Translations under genes and position numbers: made by a program
NCBI GenBank assembly: GCA_037043015.1
Contig: CM073325.1
Location: 20,501,001-20,565,000, forward strand
From: Bryum argenteum
Lineage: Eukaryota > Streptophyta > Bryopsida > Bryales > Bryaceae
Reading direction: 5' to 3'
DNA length: 64,000 nucleotides
Notes under the pieces: model-generated
The model's input: the letters and a program-made list of their open reading frames with translations, nothing else
The model's database searches: none
Told to the model about the DNA's origin: nothing
Part shown: piece after piece, positions 10,824 to 21,719 of the stretch
Numbering within the stretch: the stretch's first letter is position 1
Layout of the letters: each line of letters opens with the position of its first letter

Positions 10824-11874
10824 TGAAGCCATTTTCTCATATGCGACAAAGAGAGTAGAGTGGTGGATTTAAATTATCATTACAAAGTTTTTTTCCATTA
10901 GATCTCACAACTTCCATTGGATGATGGGAAACACTTTCATATAGAGGAACACTTTGGTATAGTAATTTCAAATAAGAGAAGGATCACAATATATTTGCAA
11001 ATTGGGAAACAAAATAAATGTTTAATTTCCTAAGAAGAAGATTGGTATTTTAGCATATTGAAGTTTCTTCTTTCTGCTTTTGAACCTACAGTGCGATATA
11101 TTCCCTTGTAAATCTGTTGAGATTGTTTCCCAAACTAAAAATCTTTTGCAAAATACTCTCCTCTTTAAGAATTCCTCACAAATAATAAACAATACTAGGG
11201 AATTGTGAGTCCACCCAAGTCCATCATGAAACTTTTGTTGGTGTACCATATTGGTATTCTACATTCCTCTTAAGTTCACATTTCGTCTTACTAGGGGTAT
11301 TACTCTTCGTATTCCTTGATTGAGTAATTTAGAAAAGATGTGGTTATCATAAGGCCTTGGCATTTGCAACCATTGCTAAAGCTTTCTATCGATAATTCTT
11401 CATTCATGCAACATTGTCATGTTGAGACTTCTAGTCTCTTCTGATGTACGCCGTAGTCTAAAGAAAGTGGTGAAAGTAAAAAGACTTCTATCTTTAAACA
11501 ACCCCAAGATACTGTCATCCACTACAAGATAGTGTAAATACACCTAATTAATCCCAATTTACAGCTTTATATCAAGCATCACCAAGATCCACGTACAAAA
11601 GGCCGGGTACAATCGGACTAGGATGAGCAAATACTAAATCTACGACCATGAGAAAGATGTTGCTACTCCTGAACCGAGCCGGCACAGAGTAGCAGTTTCT
11701 CATCTAAAAAATGAATGAATTGATAGACTATTATATCCTATTGAAAATGAATGGAATGAATGCGAAGTTACAAGTGAACCAAATTCTAGCAAGGTACTAG
11801 ATTTGAGATATCCATAATGGAAAGAGAGATATCGCAAATCTAGTACGTATCTAGAGCCATAAGAGGAAATGGGA
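10824..11874. other. Spacer and 3' flank of the first pectate lyase gene
   Basis: No gene recognised. The last few hundred bases before 11875 probably include the 3' untranslated region of the minus-strand pectate lyase gene. No clear polyadenylation signal could be singled out. Confidence 0.45.
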
Positions 11875-13766
11875 TCAGCAACGGGATCCGGCTTTGCAGT
11901 TGATGGGGCCGGCGTCCTTGGTCATGGCGGGCACCATGGACGCGGGACGAGCGCTGCAGCTGATGGTCTTCGTGTAGCTCTCGTCCGACCACTTCATCGG
12001 AGTCCCAGCCCAGTACGCCGCTGACTGGAACTCGTCGCCCTCCGACTTCCAGTTCCAGTTCTCGGGTCCTCCCATCGTCGGCCCTCCGTCGTTGATGCGC
12101 TTCGACACTTGCTTGCCGCTGTTCAATGCGTTGTAAACATTCCCTTGTGACAAGATCGTCGGTCCTTCACTGCCCCCCACCGCGTACTGCGTCCACCCCA
12201 CTGGATAGTGGTTGTTCACTACGTGCGCATAGCCGTAACGAACCCTGCCAGCACGAAGATGTCAGTTTCCTACTCATACTGCAAGGTCAAGATATCTTAA
12301 AAATGAACGCAAGCACGGATCTCACCTGGGCATTCTCTGCACGCACTTCGGGCCGAACACGTTGTATGCCACTGTCACGTGCATGTCCTTGTCAAATGTG
12401 TCCTTCGCGCTCGCTCCGAACAGCATTACCTGTTCCAACCATGCCCTTCCGTGTGAGAAACTGTTGTCTTGCATCATGCATCCAAATTCACATCACTCAT
12501 CGACTTCATCATCTGAGTCTTTCGGTTTCAGCGTACCTTGTCGTGATTTGTGAAATAATTGTTGCTGATGGTCACACCGTCAGATAGTTTCGTCACATCC
12601 ACGAGTCCATCAGCGGCGTTCGCGAAGTAGCAGTGGTCGATCCAGATGTTCTTCGCCCCGTACACCGTCACAGCGTCGCCGTCGCATTTGTTACGTTTCT
12701 GGACCATTCTTGCAGACATCATGATCGTTCCGGGTCCCGTCACTTTGATGTCGTGGACATGAATGTTGTGTACAATAACGTTGCTAACTTTGTTAATCTT
12801 CAGCCCAGCTCCCCCGGTGATGTGCACAGTGGCGCCCCGACCGTCGATAGTCTTGAAGCTGGTGATGAAAAGCTCCAGTGATAGGTAGATGGTCATGCTA
12901 TACTCGAAAATGATCCACAGAGGCTCATCGCGGGTGGTGCCGTAGCGGAGAGTGCCCGGAGCTGGGTTGGCAGGGTCGTCGTCCGGGGAGGTGACAACGT
13001 AAATCTTGCCGTTCTTACCACCGATGGCACTGCGACCGAATCCTGCAGCGCAGGAGGCGAGGTTCTGACGATGAGACGCCCAGTCAGGATCGCACCTCCA
13101 GCAGTCGTCGATGGGGTTGCCAGATGCACAGTCTCCGAATTTCGGTGGCGGGTTGGATTCCGGAGGCGGCTCGTCTGATCCATCGTCTTCCGGTGGCGGT
13201 GGCGCGCTGAACATGGGTGGCGGTGGGGATTTGGGTACCTTAGGGGCCTTGGGTGCCTTCGGTGGCGGTGGAGACTTGGGTACCTTCGGAGCCTTCGGTG
13301 CCTTCGGTGCCTTCGGTGCCTTGGGAACCTTCGGTGCCTTGGGAGCCTTGGGTGGAGGTGGAGACTTGGGAGGAGGTGGAGACTTGGGTACCTTCGGGGC
13401 CTTGGGTGCCTTGGGAGTTTCGTCGTCAGTAGCCATCTCCCCCATATCGAGTCCAGCCAGAGAGACATCTCCATGCACTCCTTCACCCGGATCCGGATAC
13501 ACATATCCAGTATTCGACGGCAATCTCGTACCTTCAGCAACCTCATAGTTGTAGTTGCTCTGCGAATAGAACTCGTCACCTACATTGCCTCCATATCCGG
13601 TACTCGACTGCGATCTCGTATCTTCTGCAGCATCATAGTTGTAGTTGCTCTGTGAATAGAACTCGTCACCCACATTGCCTTCGTCGTACAGACGACCACT
13701 CTGAGCTTGACCCAACCAGCAGAGCGCCACCGTCAACGTGAGAATCCAGAGCACTGAACTCGTCAT
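11875..13766 (-). CDS. Secreted pectate lyase (PL1) with a repetitive Pro-rich N-terminal region
   Basis: Three exons on the minus strand, 13766-12537, 12429-12326 and 12244-11875, with GT-AG introns, give 567 residues. PL1 pectate lyases cut de-esterified homogalacturonan in the cell wall by beta-elimination with calcium. Residues 1-22 are a signal peptide. A block holding GNVGDEFYSQSNYNY occurs twice at about 28-75. A linker at about 118-200 is built from PKAPK, VPKSPPPP units, like hydroxyproline-rich wall proteins. The catalytic beta-helix starts near CWRCDPDWA, and shows IDGRGATVHITGG, WIDHCYFANAADGLVDVT (calcium Asp region) and, across the intron, NHDK-VMLFGAS and QRMPRVRYGYAHVVNN (catalytic Arg region). 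The domain looks complete. It is the downstream member of a tandem pair with the gene at 16595-18228. Confidence 0.93.
13203..13410 (-). repeat. Pro/Lys/Ala-rich coding repeat inside the pectate lyase gene
   Basis: Tandem 9- and 18-base units (plus strand ggtgccttc and ggaggtgga variants) encode alternating APK, VPK and SPPPP motifs. The paralogue at 16595 has only a short SSPPPPP stretch here, so this repeat expanded after the duplication. Probably an extended, O-glycosylated wall-binding linker (inference). Confidence 0.85.
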
Positions 13767-15364
13767 CGCGGAGCACTACCTGATCAGGTACAAACTAGCT
13801 ATTAACACGAGCTTCCCGTATCAAGTCATGCAACCATGGTACGATCACTAAAATCCCTTCCGCGAACATGGAGCTATCTGTGGCTCGTACCACATTAGCA
13901 AAACACACAGAACAGGCTGATCGCAAAGAGTTCCGCCCGCACCAGTGCGGAAAACTATCTCGTCAACTCGCCAGGACGAATTGAAGTGTAGGAAGCAGGC
14001 GCCTTCTACAGAAACTATGCTGCACGGACTGTACCCTGTACCACGAAGCGGCTCTGGCACACACCTTGTTTAGGGACAAAGAGGAGTCAAACCTGGGAAA
14101 CTGAGACTGGAGAATCAAGCTTTCAATAGGAATCGGCAGTTTGTGGAGGCGTTGAAACTTGAAAGGAGAAAGACCATTACTTCGCCTTTAAAGCTTGCGT
14201 TAAATATATGCTGAGCCTCAATGCGCAAAACTCGGCCTGGGTTTGCTTTCCCCGCGGAACGTGCTGGGAAAGCTCCGGTGAGCTAAATTCGAAGGGAACG
14301 CGACGAATGACCAGCTCGGCTCGGCTCCATCCAGGCATGTCGGGAGCTTCATTCATCGCCACAGAAAACTCCCCCATGGAATGCACGCAAGGAGTTCTCC
14401 ATCGGCGGGATCCGAACAAGAGTCCGTTTGTATGACTTTCAAGTGTTAATGGCGATGACTAACAAAATCCACGAGGCGGCAATCCTCGCAATGGAATGTA
14501 GACACTTGGCCTCATTCTCTGTTTTTGTATGCATATATGCTTTATGGCTTGCTCGCATGTCGTTTTGAAGTTGAGCGGCACGCGCTCCCTTGAATGAAGC
14601 GGCAAAGGTAAAGATAGATAGGAGCACTCGTATATTTATCCAACCATATGAAACGTGCTTCGACATATTAGCGGCTTTTCCGTTCAGGACGAGCGGATTT
14701 GGACGACTTCATCCTGCCTTTCTACCCCTTTTTATGAATGCACTGTTGCCCCTCCGAGCATGTAGTTTTCTTTTCTGTTTTTTGAAACTCGACCGGAAGA
14801 AATACAATCCACTCCGACCATTCAGAGGTACCGAATGGATCGGCTGCTCGTAACTGCGTACCAATATCCGCATATTTCGGATTTAAAGGAGAATGCTGCA
14901 ATCCGTGGGCTCGAAATTCCTGCATTAAGGTCGAGACACTCATACCTGACCGGGCACCCATAACCAATCCCCGGCGTATGCCAAATCCGCTCATGGAAAT
15001 TTTTCCCCGCCAAGTATCCATGCTATTTGAATGTATTTCACTCAATTGATTAATATATTGATTGTTTCCAGAAGAAAAAGAAACTAGAAATAATAATCTA
15101 AAGCTTTAATTTCTTCATTATCAGTTTTAGGTCAACCTACAGATTGGTTAAGTGTATTAGTTACATTTTGGCTTTCGAAAATCATTATACTTAACACATC
15201 GGAATATAATTAAAAAATGGAAATGGCATTCCTCATAACCTTTATTTCATTTTGAAGGTTTAATCACCCTCCAAGAATACACCTCCCCTTTAGTGGGAAT
15301 TCTCTCAAATGGTTAGTTTTAGGTGCCTTGACCTTATGAGCTCAAAAAAAAAAAGTACTCGCTT
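13767..15364. other. Upstream region of the first pectate lyase gene, no gene seen
   Basis: Presumed promoter and 5' region of the minus-strand pectate lyase. Bases 13770-14750 are GC-richer than the surroundings but show no recognisable coding exon on either strand. No RNA gene or repeat was identified. Confidence 0.4.
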
Positions 15365-15368
15365 TTAA

Positions 15369-15731
15369 CCCTTAAACGCCCATGGGGTGTGAAACGGGCA
15401 GCCCAAAATTGGATCACAACATCTTTTGGACTTGGGCATCATGAATAGTGCACTATTTGAACAAGGGCATCATGAATGCACCAATCAATGATGAGCTTGC
15501 AACCTCCTACAAGGTTGTGTACAACCCCAACCTCGCTACCACAATCCTTTCAAAGCACAAAATCACTCATACAAATTGTGATTTGAATTGTAAAATTTCA
15601 CTTTTTGAATGCATCACAAGAAGGTGACTAGTTTGACATCAAAATATAAGTGAAAAAGTTGAGTACAGTGAGAGCTACAAAGAAGATTCTGTTGGAAGGT
15701 GACCCCTCCGGTCACCTTGGGTGTTTAAGGG
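15369..15731. mobile_element. TTAA-flanked piggyBac-like MITE, 363 bp
   Basis: Flanked by TTAA at 15365-15368 and 15732-15735. The left end reads CCCTTAAACGCCCATGG; the right end, inverted, reads CCCTTAAACACCCAAGG. The TTAA duplication with CCC(C/T)TAAA ends is the hallmark of piggyBac-type insertion. The interior is non-coding. Confidence 0.6.
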
Positions 15732-15735
15732 TTAA

Positions 15736-16594
15736 GCTACAAAGCAGAGAAGAACATGATACCAAAATGAAAAACTCACAATTGTTAATACATTGATTGA
15801 TTCAAATAAATAAATAAATGAATAAATAAAAATGCAAAACTTCATGCACGTTTGTGGGTTTATATATATAAAGCATCCAAGGTGGAGTGCTCAATAATGG
15901 CGCAAATATTAGTTTAGACAATTTGTAATGGAGTTTACTGTGTTTGCATACTTGTTAGAGTCAATTCAAGGCATGTCAATTTGACTCCATTTTGCTTATT
16001 AGCTTGAGTAGCATTGGCTCTACAGGAAAAAGGCATAAATGTTAGTATGGCATAGTGTACCTTGCAAGGTAGGTAAATCAATTACCACAATGCAGCAAAT
16101 AAATAGAAACACTTGGAAGGTGGGCATAAACATTAAAGACTGAGTCAAACAAGCACTGTATTCATGCCAACCTCAGAGGAAATTTGAGAATTTCTTAAGC
16201 TAGCCTCAAACTACAATGGTAGTTACAGCGTTCCGAGGATACATGGAGGATTCCACAGCCTCCATCGGATCAACTTCGCTGTAAAGCTCCCACGGGAGGT
16301 GATTGAGAAATGATAATGTCCCCGGCGCTCACAGTTCTTCGCTTTCAAGAACTCACGGCCGCTGAATGTCGAGCAGTCCCGTACTGCCGCTACGAATTCC
16401 ATTCCTCGCTAGGAGATACTCTCGTTAAAGACTAATTCTACCTCTACAAGAATTGATGTGGGGAAGCCGAGCCCGAGCCCAGCGATTTCTTAAAAGAATG
16501 ACCAATAGTCCAATTCCATTGCAGTATGAATGATGCTACTTACAACCCAATATAGGCAAGATCCACCGGTAATAGGTACGAGTCATGCGTTTTA
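15736..16594. other. Spacer between the pectate lyase genes
   Basis: Holds no recognised gene. AT-rich until about 16200, then GC-rich towards the 3' end of the second pectate lyase gene. GGAGTGCTCAATAATGG at 15885-15901 resembles the left end of Tc1 element 1 (276-300) and may be a Tc1 relic. Confidence 0.4.
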
Positions 16595-18228
16595 TCAGCC
16601 GCAACGAGATCCAGCTTTGCAGTTAAGGGGACCGGCGTCTTTGGTCATGGCGGGCACCATGGACGCGGGACGAGCGCTGCAGCTGATGGTCTTCGTGTAG
16701 CTCTCGTCCGACCACTGCATGGCGATCCCCGCCCAGTACGCCTTCGAATAGAACTCGTCGCCCTCCGACTTCCAGTTCCAGGTCTCAGGCCCTCCCATCT
16801 TCGGGCCTCCGTCGTTGATGCGCTTCGACACCTGCTTGCCGCTGTTCAATGCGTTGTAAACATTCCCCTGCGACAAGATCGTCGGTGCCTCACTGCCCCC
16901 CACGGCGTACTGCGTCCAACCCACTGGGTAGTAGTTGTTCACCACGTGCGCATAGCCGTAACGAACCCTGCCAGCACGAAGTTGTCAGTTTCCTACTCAT
17001 ACTGCAACGTCGAGAAATCTTTAAAATGAACGCAAGCGCGGATCTTACCTGGGCATTCTCTGCACGCACTTCGGCCCGAACACGTTGTATGCCACTGTCA
17101 CGTGCATGTTCTTGTCAAACGTGTCCTTCGCGCTCGCTCCGAACAGCATTACCTGTTCCAACCATGCCCTTCCGTGTGAGAAACTGTTGTCTTGCATCAT
17201 GCATCCAAATTCACATCACTCATCAACTTCATCATCTGAGTCATTACCTTGTCGTGATTTGTGAAATAATTGTTGCTGATGGTCACACCGTCAGATAGTT
17301 TCGTCACATCCACGAGTCCATCAGCGGCGTTCGCGAAGTAGCAGTGGTCGATCCAGATGTTCTTCGCCCCGTACACCGTCACAGCGTCGCCGTCGCATTT
17401 GTTACGTTTCTGGACCATATTTTGAGACATCATGATCTTTCCGGGTCCCGTCACTTTGATGTCGTGGATAGCAATGTTGTGTACAATGATGTTACTAACT
17501 TTGTTGATCTTCAGCCCAGCTCCCCCGGTGATGTGCACAGTGGCGCCCCGACCGTCGATAGTCTTGAAGCTAGTGATGAAAAGCTCCAGCTTTAGGTGGA
17601 TGGTCATGCTGTACTCGAAAATGATCCACAGGGGCTCATCGCGGGTGGTACCGTAGCGGAGAGTGCCGGGAGCTGGGTTGGCAGGGTCGTCGTCCGGGGA
17701 GGTAACAACGTAAATCTTGCCGTTCTTGCCACCGATGGCACTGCGACCGAATCCTGCAGCGCAGGAGGCGAGGTTCTGACGATGAGACGCCCAGTCAGGA
17801 TCGCACCTCCAGCAGTCGTCGATGGGGTTGCCACTGCCGCATCCTCCAGATGCGAGTGGTGGGGGTGGCGGACTGCTGGTGGGAGGCTTAGCAGTCGTGC
17901 CATTCAATTTGTCACTGTCTCCGAATTGCTCGCCATCAGCACCCATCTCCTCCATGTCGAATCCCGACACCGAGAAATCTCCTCCCATTCCAGTTTCCTG
18001 ATAACCAAAATTCCAAGATTCAGTCTGCCCATCCATCGGGTACTCGTATTCGGTCGTGGCGTGCCCACTTGTATCTTCGGCAACATCGTAGTTGTAGTTG
18101 GGCTGCGAATAGAACTCACCACCTACATTGCCTTCATCGTACAGCAGACGATTACTCTGTGCTTGACCAGTCGTGGCCAGGCACAAGAGCACCGTCGCCA
18201 AACCGAATACCCGAAGAGCGATCGCCAT
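16595..18228 (-). CDS. Secreted pectate lyase (PL1), tandem paralogue
   Basis: Three exons, 18228-17248, 17152-17049 and 16967-16595, give 485 residues, with intron positions and phases identical to the gene at 11875. Residues 1-24 are a signal peptide. A single GNVGGEFYSQPNYNY block follows. The long Pro/Lys-rich linker of the neighbour is replaced by a short TSSPPPPP stretch. From CWRCDPDWA onward the protein is almost identical to the neighbour, with the same calcium-site (WIDHCYFANAADGLVDVT) and catalytic Arg (MPRVRYGY) regions. The introns are also nearly identical. This points to a recent duplication or gene conversion over the catalytic part, while the N-terminal regions have diverged. 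Role: calcium-dependent pectin cleavage in the wall. Confidence 0.93.
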
Positions 18229-18749
18229 CGCTGAGGATTACCGAACAGCCTGCAATGCGAGGCCGAGCTTTTAAGCGTGGATCATAGCGAGTGTGTGCAG
18301 GTTCTGCAACCTACATAAACACAGGACCAGCTGCACAGGACAAACCAAACCAATCCGACTCTCTGTGTGTTGATACAGTGCGAGAAAAAATTATATATTC
18401 CTAGAACGATCACTGAGTTTAGCACATTCGAGGCTAACCACGCAGCTAGCACGTCTTCTACAGCCGTACCGACGATGATGGTGCCTGCCAAGGAAGTGGT
18501 GCACGGCAGAGATGGATTTACAGAGTAGCATTAGCGACAAGTCGGTGATAGCGCGGCAGAATCAGGATTGTGTCACATTCTTATTATACGAATCGGCTGT
18601 ATGTGATGCGTTGAAGGAAAATGACCACGTGCTTCATAACCGACCTGCAAATACATTTTTTTTTATTTTTTTTTTATTTTATTTTTTATTTTTTTTTAAT
18701 TTTAAATTGAAGAGGTTTCAATTGCAAAAATAAAGGAACAAGTTGATCC
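18229..18749. other. Upstream region of the second pectate lyase gene
   Basis: Presumed promoter. A T-rich low-complexity tract lies at 18655-18710. No other feature recognised. Confidence 0.4.
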
Positions 18750-19006
18750 AACCCCAATTCCGTTAAAATGGCACTATGCCATGTGCCATTTTGTCACACT
18801 AGATCTTACATTTGTGCTCATATAAAATGGTATATTCTGTAGTATCACAATTTTTTTGGTAATATCACTTCTTTATATACATTGTCACTCATTTTCCCTA
18901 ATATCACCTTAAAATTCTGTTATATCACATGGTTTTTGAGCTACAGTTCAGAAAGTTGAGGTGTGCCATTTTGCCGGAATAATGCCATTTTAACGGAATT
19001 GGGGTT
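18750..19006. mobile_element. MITE with 4-bp target duplication, AACCCCAATTCCG family, copy 1
   Basis: Ends are inverted copies of AACCCCAATTCCGTTAAAAT. Flanked by ATCC at 18746-18749 and 19007-19010. The 257-bp interior is AT-rich and non-coding. Four other full or near-full copies and one fragment occur in the window: 20627-20883, 28808-29010 (partial), 59342-59972, 61702-61955, 62219-62448. Confidence 0.85.
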
Positions 19007-19104
19007 ATCCCCAGCCGGTAACCGGTTAGGGCAAGACCTAGTGAAGAACTGGACTAGACACAGACGGACTAAACCGTGCTAGTGATCAGGGAAATTGTAA
19101 AGGG

Positions 19105-19434
19105 GGAGGCCCCCATCGAAGGGACTCCCGGCCTGTGAGGGATCCGACCCGAAGAGGGCGGGAGCCTGACGAGGGAGGGTCACGAACCGGCCGGGAGTCC
19201 CAACGATGGGGACCTCCCCGGCGTAACTACTCCCTGTAAATGAAACCCTGGGAGAGCGGGCAGAATCGGCACTTCGGCTAACGTACGCTTCTCTCACAGC
19301 TTAGTCAGTGCGCTTGTTTTCTATAGGCTCACAGGGAATTCGCGATGAGCCTATATGAAGCTACAATGCTCAAGGTCGTTCTACGAAGGGAGAGCCTCCC
19401 ATACATCAAAGGTTAATTTACAGGGAGTAGTTAC
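19105..19434. repeat. Two linked inverted repeats in a GC-rich island
   Basis: Bases 19105-19133 pair with 19189-19217 (26 of 29 match; core GGGACTCCCGGCC). Immediately beyond, 19223-19240 (GTAACTACTCCCTGTAAA) is repeated exactly inverted at 19417-19434. The island is GC-rich in an AT-rich region. No target duplication or coding capacity was identified. It may be a foldback element or an end of a larger transposon. Confidence 0.7.
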
Positions 19435-20626
19435 GTACGAGTGTAAGACCCTGAAAAAGGGGCTATAAGGGCATCACCACCCATCCGAGAAAAGGGAGGG
19501 TGGATCATCCTCACAATAACTTGAGTTGAGTTGGTTTGCAAGGAGGGTGCCCCACCCATGACTTGTATACATGGTGATAAAACAAGGAAAGAACAAAAGC
19601 AAGATGAATCTCATTGGCACCTTGGAAATTGGAGAAGAATATGGAGTTTGTCCTTTGTTTGTCCTTTGTCCTTTAGTGGGCTCCTTTTTTGTTTTGGGGT
19701 TGGAGCTCCGCCCCTCAAAATGACCCCAATTTGCAGGTGGACCTCAACTTCTAACCCCAAAACAAGTTGAGTTCATCCGTTTTGCAGGATGGGTGGGGCA
19801 CTTTTGAGGGCCACCACTCACAATATAAGTTCAGTTCATCCATTATTGAGGATGGGTGGGAATTGCGGCTATTGGTCCCTGCAAATACAGTTTGTACGAT
19901 TCAGTATGCTGCTCGCAGCGCCATACTGGGCAGCCTGATTCTCGTCGCCGCCTTCGAACTCCGGAAGCTGCTTCGAATGTTCTTTCCAAGAAGTCAGCTC
20001 TATCTTCAAATTTAGATCATTCCAGGTCAATTACTCCAGAATGTGGGAACTGTTCACGGTTGTCGATTGGATTTCTAGATCTCAGGGCCGGTTTACACTC
20101 AGTGTCCAGGAAGTTTTCTGAGACCATCCGGTCAAAATCCTCTACTTCACATTATCATCCGGTTATTTTTATTGATGATCCGCATCATACATGGATACAA
20201 TACATGGATACATGGATACAGTACATGGGTGGTTCCCATATGATGACCGGATGATACTCAGGTAATCTTCAAGAATTTTGTCTGACACACAATTTGAACT
20301 TTGAATCTCCAGTTGGTTTTTCAGCAAAATTAATGGGCAAGGGCTCCGGCTCTTCTCCTTCATTGTCCCTTCATTGTTTCACTACGTTGAAGAAGGCCAC
20401 CAGTCGGTCAAGAATTTCGTTCTCGACCAATTTCACCCAATAACATTTTGGATTTCTGCTTTATTTCCTAACTGGTGGACTTCTTCATCGTAGTGTGAAC
20501 AGACCCTCATAAGTTCACCCTTTGTGCCCTTGCCTAGTCAATAAGGACTTGCCATGCTTCTACACTTGTAAGCCTTGTAAGATAGCGGGTTACAAGTGTA
20601 AGCCTTGCCAACTTGTGTAAGCCTTG
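19435..20626. other. Spacer
   Basis: No gene recognised. A phrase of the type AGTTCATCC...GGATGGGTGGGG occurs twice (about 19770-19800 and 19830-19860), and AGGGTGCCCCACCCA near 19545 is roughly inverted to GGTGGGGCAC near 19792. The 20520-20626 part has short repeats of GTAAGCCTTG. Confidence 0.4.
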
Positions 20627-20883
20627 AACCCCAATTCCGTTAAAATGGCATTATTCCGGTAAAATGGCACACCTCAACTTTCTGAACTGTAGTTCAAAAA
20701 CCATGCAATATAACAAAATTTTAAGGTGATATTAGGGAAAATGAGTGACAATGTATATAAAGAAGTGATATTACAAAGAAAATTGTGATTTTACAGAATA
20801 TACCATTTTATATGAGCACAAATGTAAGATCTAGTGTGACAAAATGGCACATGGCATAGTGCCATTTTAACGAAATTGGGGTT
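20627..20883. mobile_element. MITE with 4-bp target duplication, copy 2 (inverted relative to copy 1)
   Basis: Same AACCCCAATTCCGTTAAAAT ends as the copy at 18750. Flanked by CTTG at 20623-20626 and 20884-20887. It sits inside a GTAAGCCTTGCCA tandem tract that continues on both sides. Non-coding. Confidence 0.88.
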
Positions 20884-20887
20884 CTTG

Positions 20888-21042
20888 CCAAGTGTAAGCC
20901 TTGCCAAGTGTAGAAGCAAACCTCCTTCTAAAATGAGGGAGGGAAATAGTAGGTCGTCCTCATGTGTGGACAACACCTTAGAAGTCCTCCATTTGGTTCA
21001 GATAAAAGAGAAGATCAACTAATGTGAGCTTCTCAAACAAAG

Positions 21043-21086
<44 letters not shown>

Positions 21087-21569
21087 ATCGTGATGAGGGG
21101 AAGATCATTTAAGATAAGAAATGAGAGTCACTTGTATTATCAAGAGGGCTTGCCAAGTCTTTTCAGCAAACGAGACCTATGCCGTCTTATGACCCCTATA
21201 TATGATTGTTGATTGGAGCCTCCCTATACAACACCAAACCAAACGCATATTTCAAAATCAACACAATTGAGATGAATTTTTCATAGCATGAATAAGGTGC
21301 TTCATAGAATCAAACCGGAATTCAATACATTCCAATGAATGCCACTACACTTTCAACAAAAGTCACAATGGAAGTGAAAGAAGTGAGACAAACAAATTTT
21401 GAAAATCACTATTCAACATGGCCGGAGACCATCGCTTTTGTACTTTTCTCTTTGCAATAAAAACTTTAAAAAGTACCCTTTATCTTAAAGAAAGTTAAGA
21501 AGATCAAACTCTAAATTGTTCAACAGCAGATGAAAGTTTTTATCGTCGCAATGAAATGAGTACATACCC
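20888..21569. other. Spacer with a 37-base T run
   Basis: A pure T tract lies at 21046-21082. Otherwise no gene or repeat was recognised. Confidence 0.5.
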
Positions 21570-21719
21570 TCATCGGCGCTTCTTTAGTACTGAGCGAGAA
21601 TGATGTCCCGGTGGTGGTAAGTCCCAGTCCGGGTTCGATGTCCACGTGATGTATACAGCTTCTAGATCGCCGTTCACATGGTAGTTGATCCTCGCTGAAC
21701 CGTCCACAATTGAAAGCAT
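21570..21719 (-). CDS. Possible small ORF or C-terminal exon, 49 codons
   Basis: ATG 21719-21717 to TGA 21572-21570. The translation includes RINYHVNGDLEAVYITWTSN and ends in the basic SVLKKRR. The composition looks protein-like and the GC content is higher than nearby spacer, which is why I list it. I do not recognise the family and found no convincing splice partner. It could be a chance frame. Confidence 0.2.
   Translation of the reverse strand: MLSIVDGSARINYHVNGDLEAVYITWTSNPDWDLPPPGHHSRSVLKKRR

Noticed and set aside
12893..13579. 228-codon minus frame and 145-codon Gly-rich plus frame
   Set aside because: Shadows of the Pro/Lys/Ala-rich linker of the pectate lyase.
21625..21650. GGTTCGATGTCC considered as a tRNA B box
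   Set aside because: No A box at the right distance and no cloverleaf; it lies in a possible exon.
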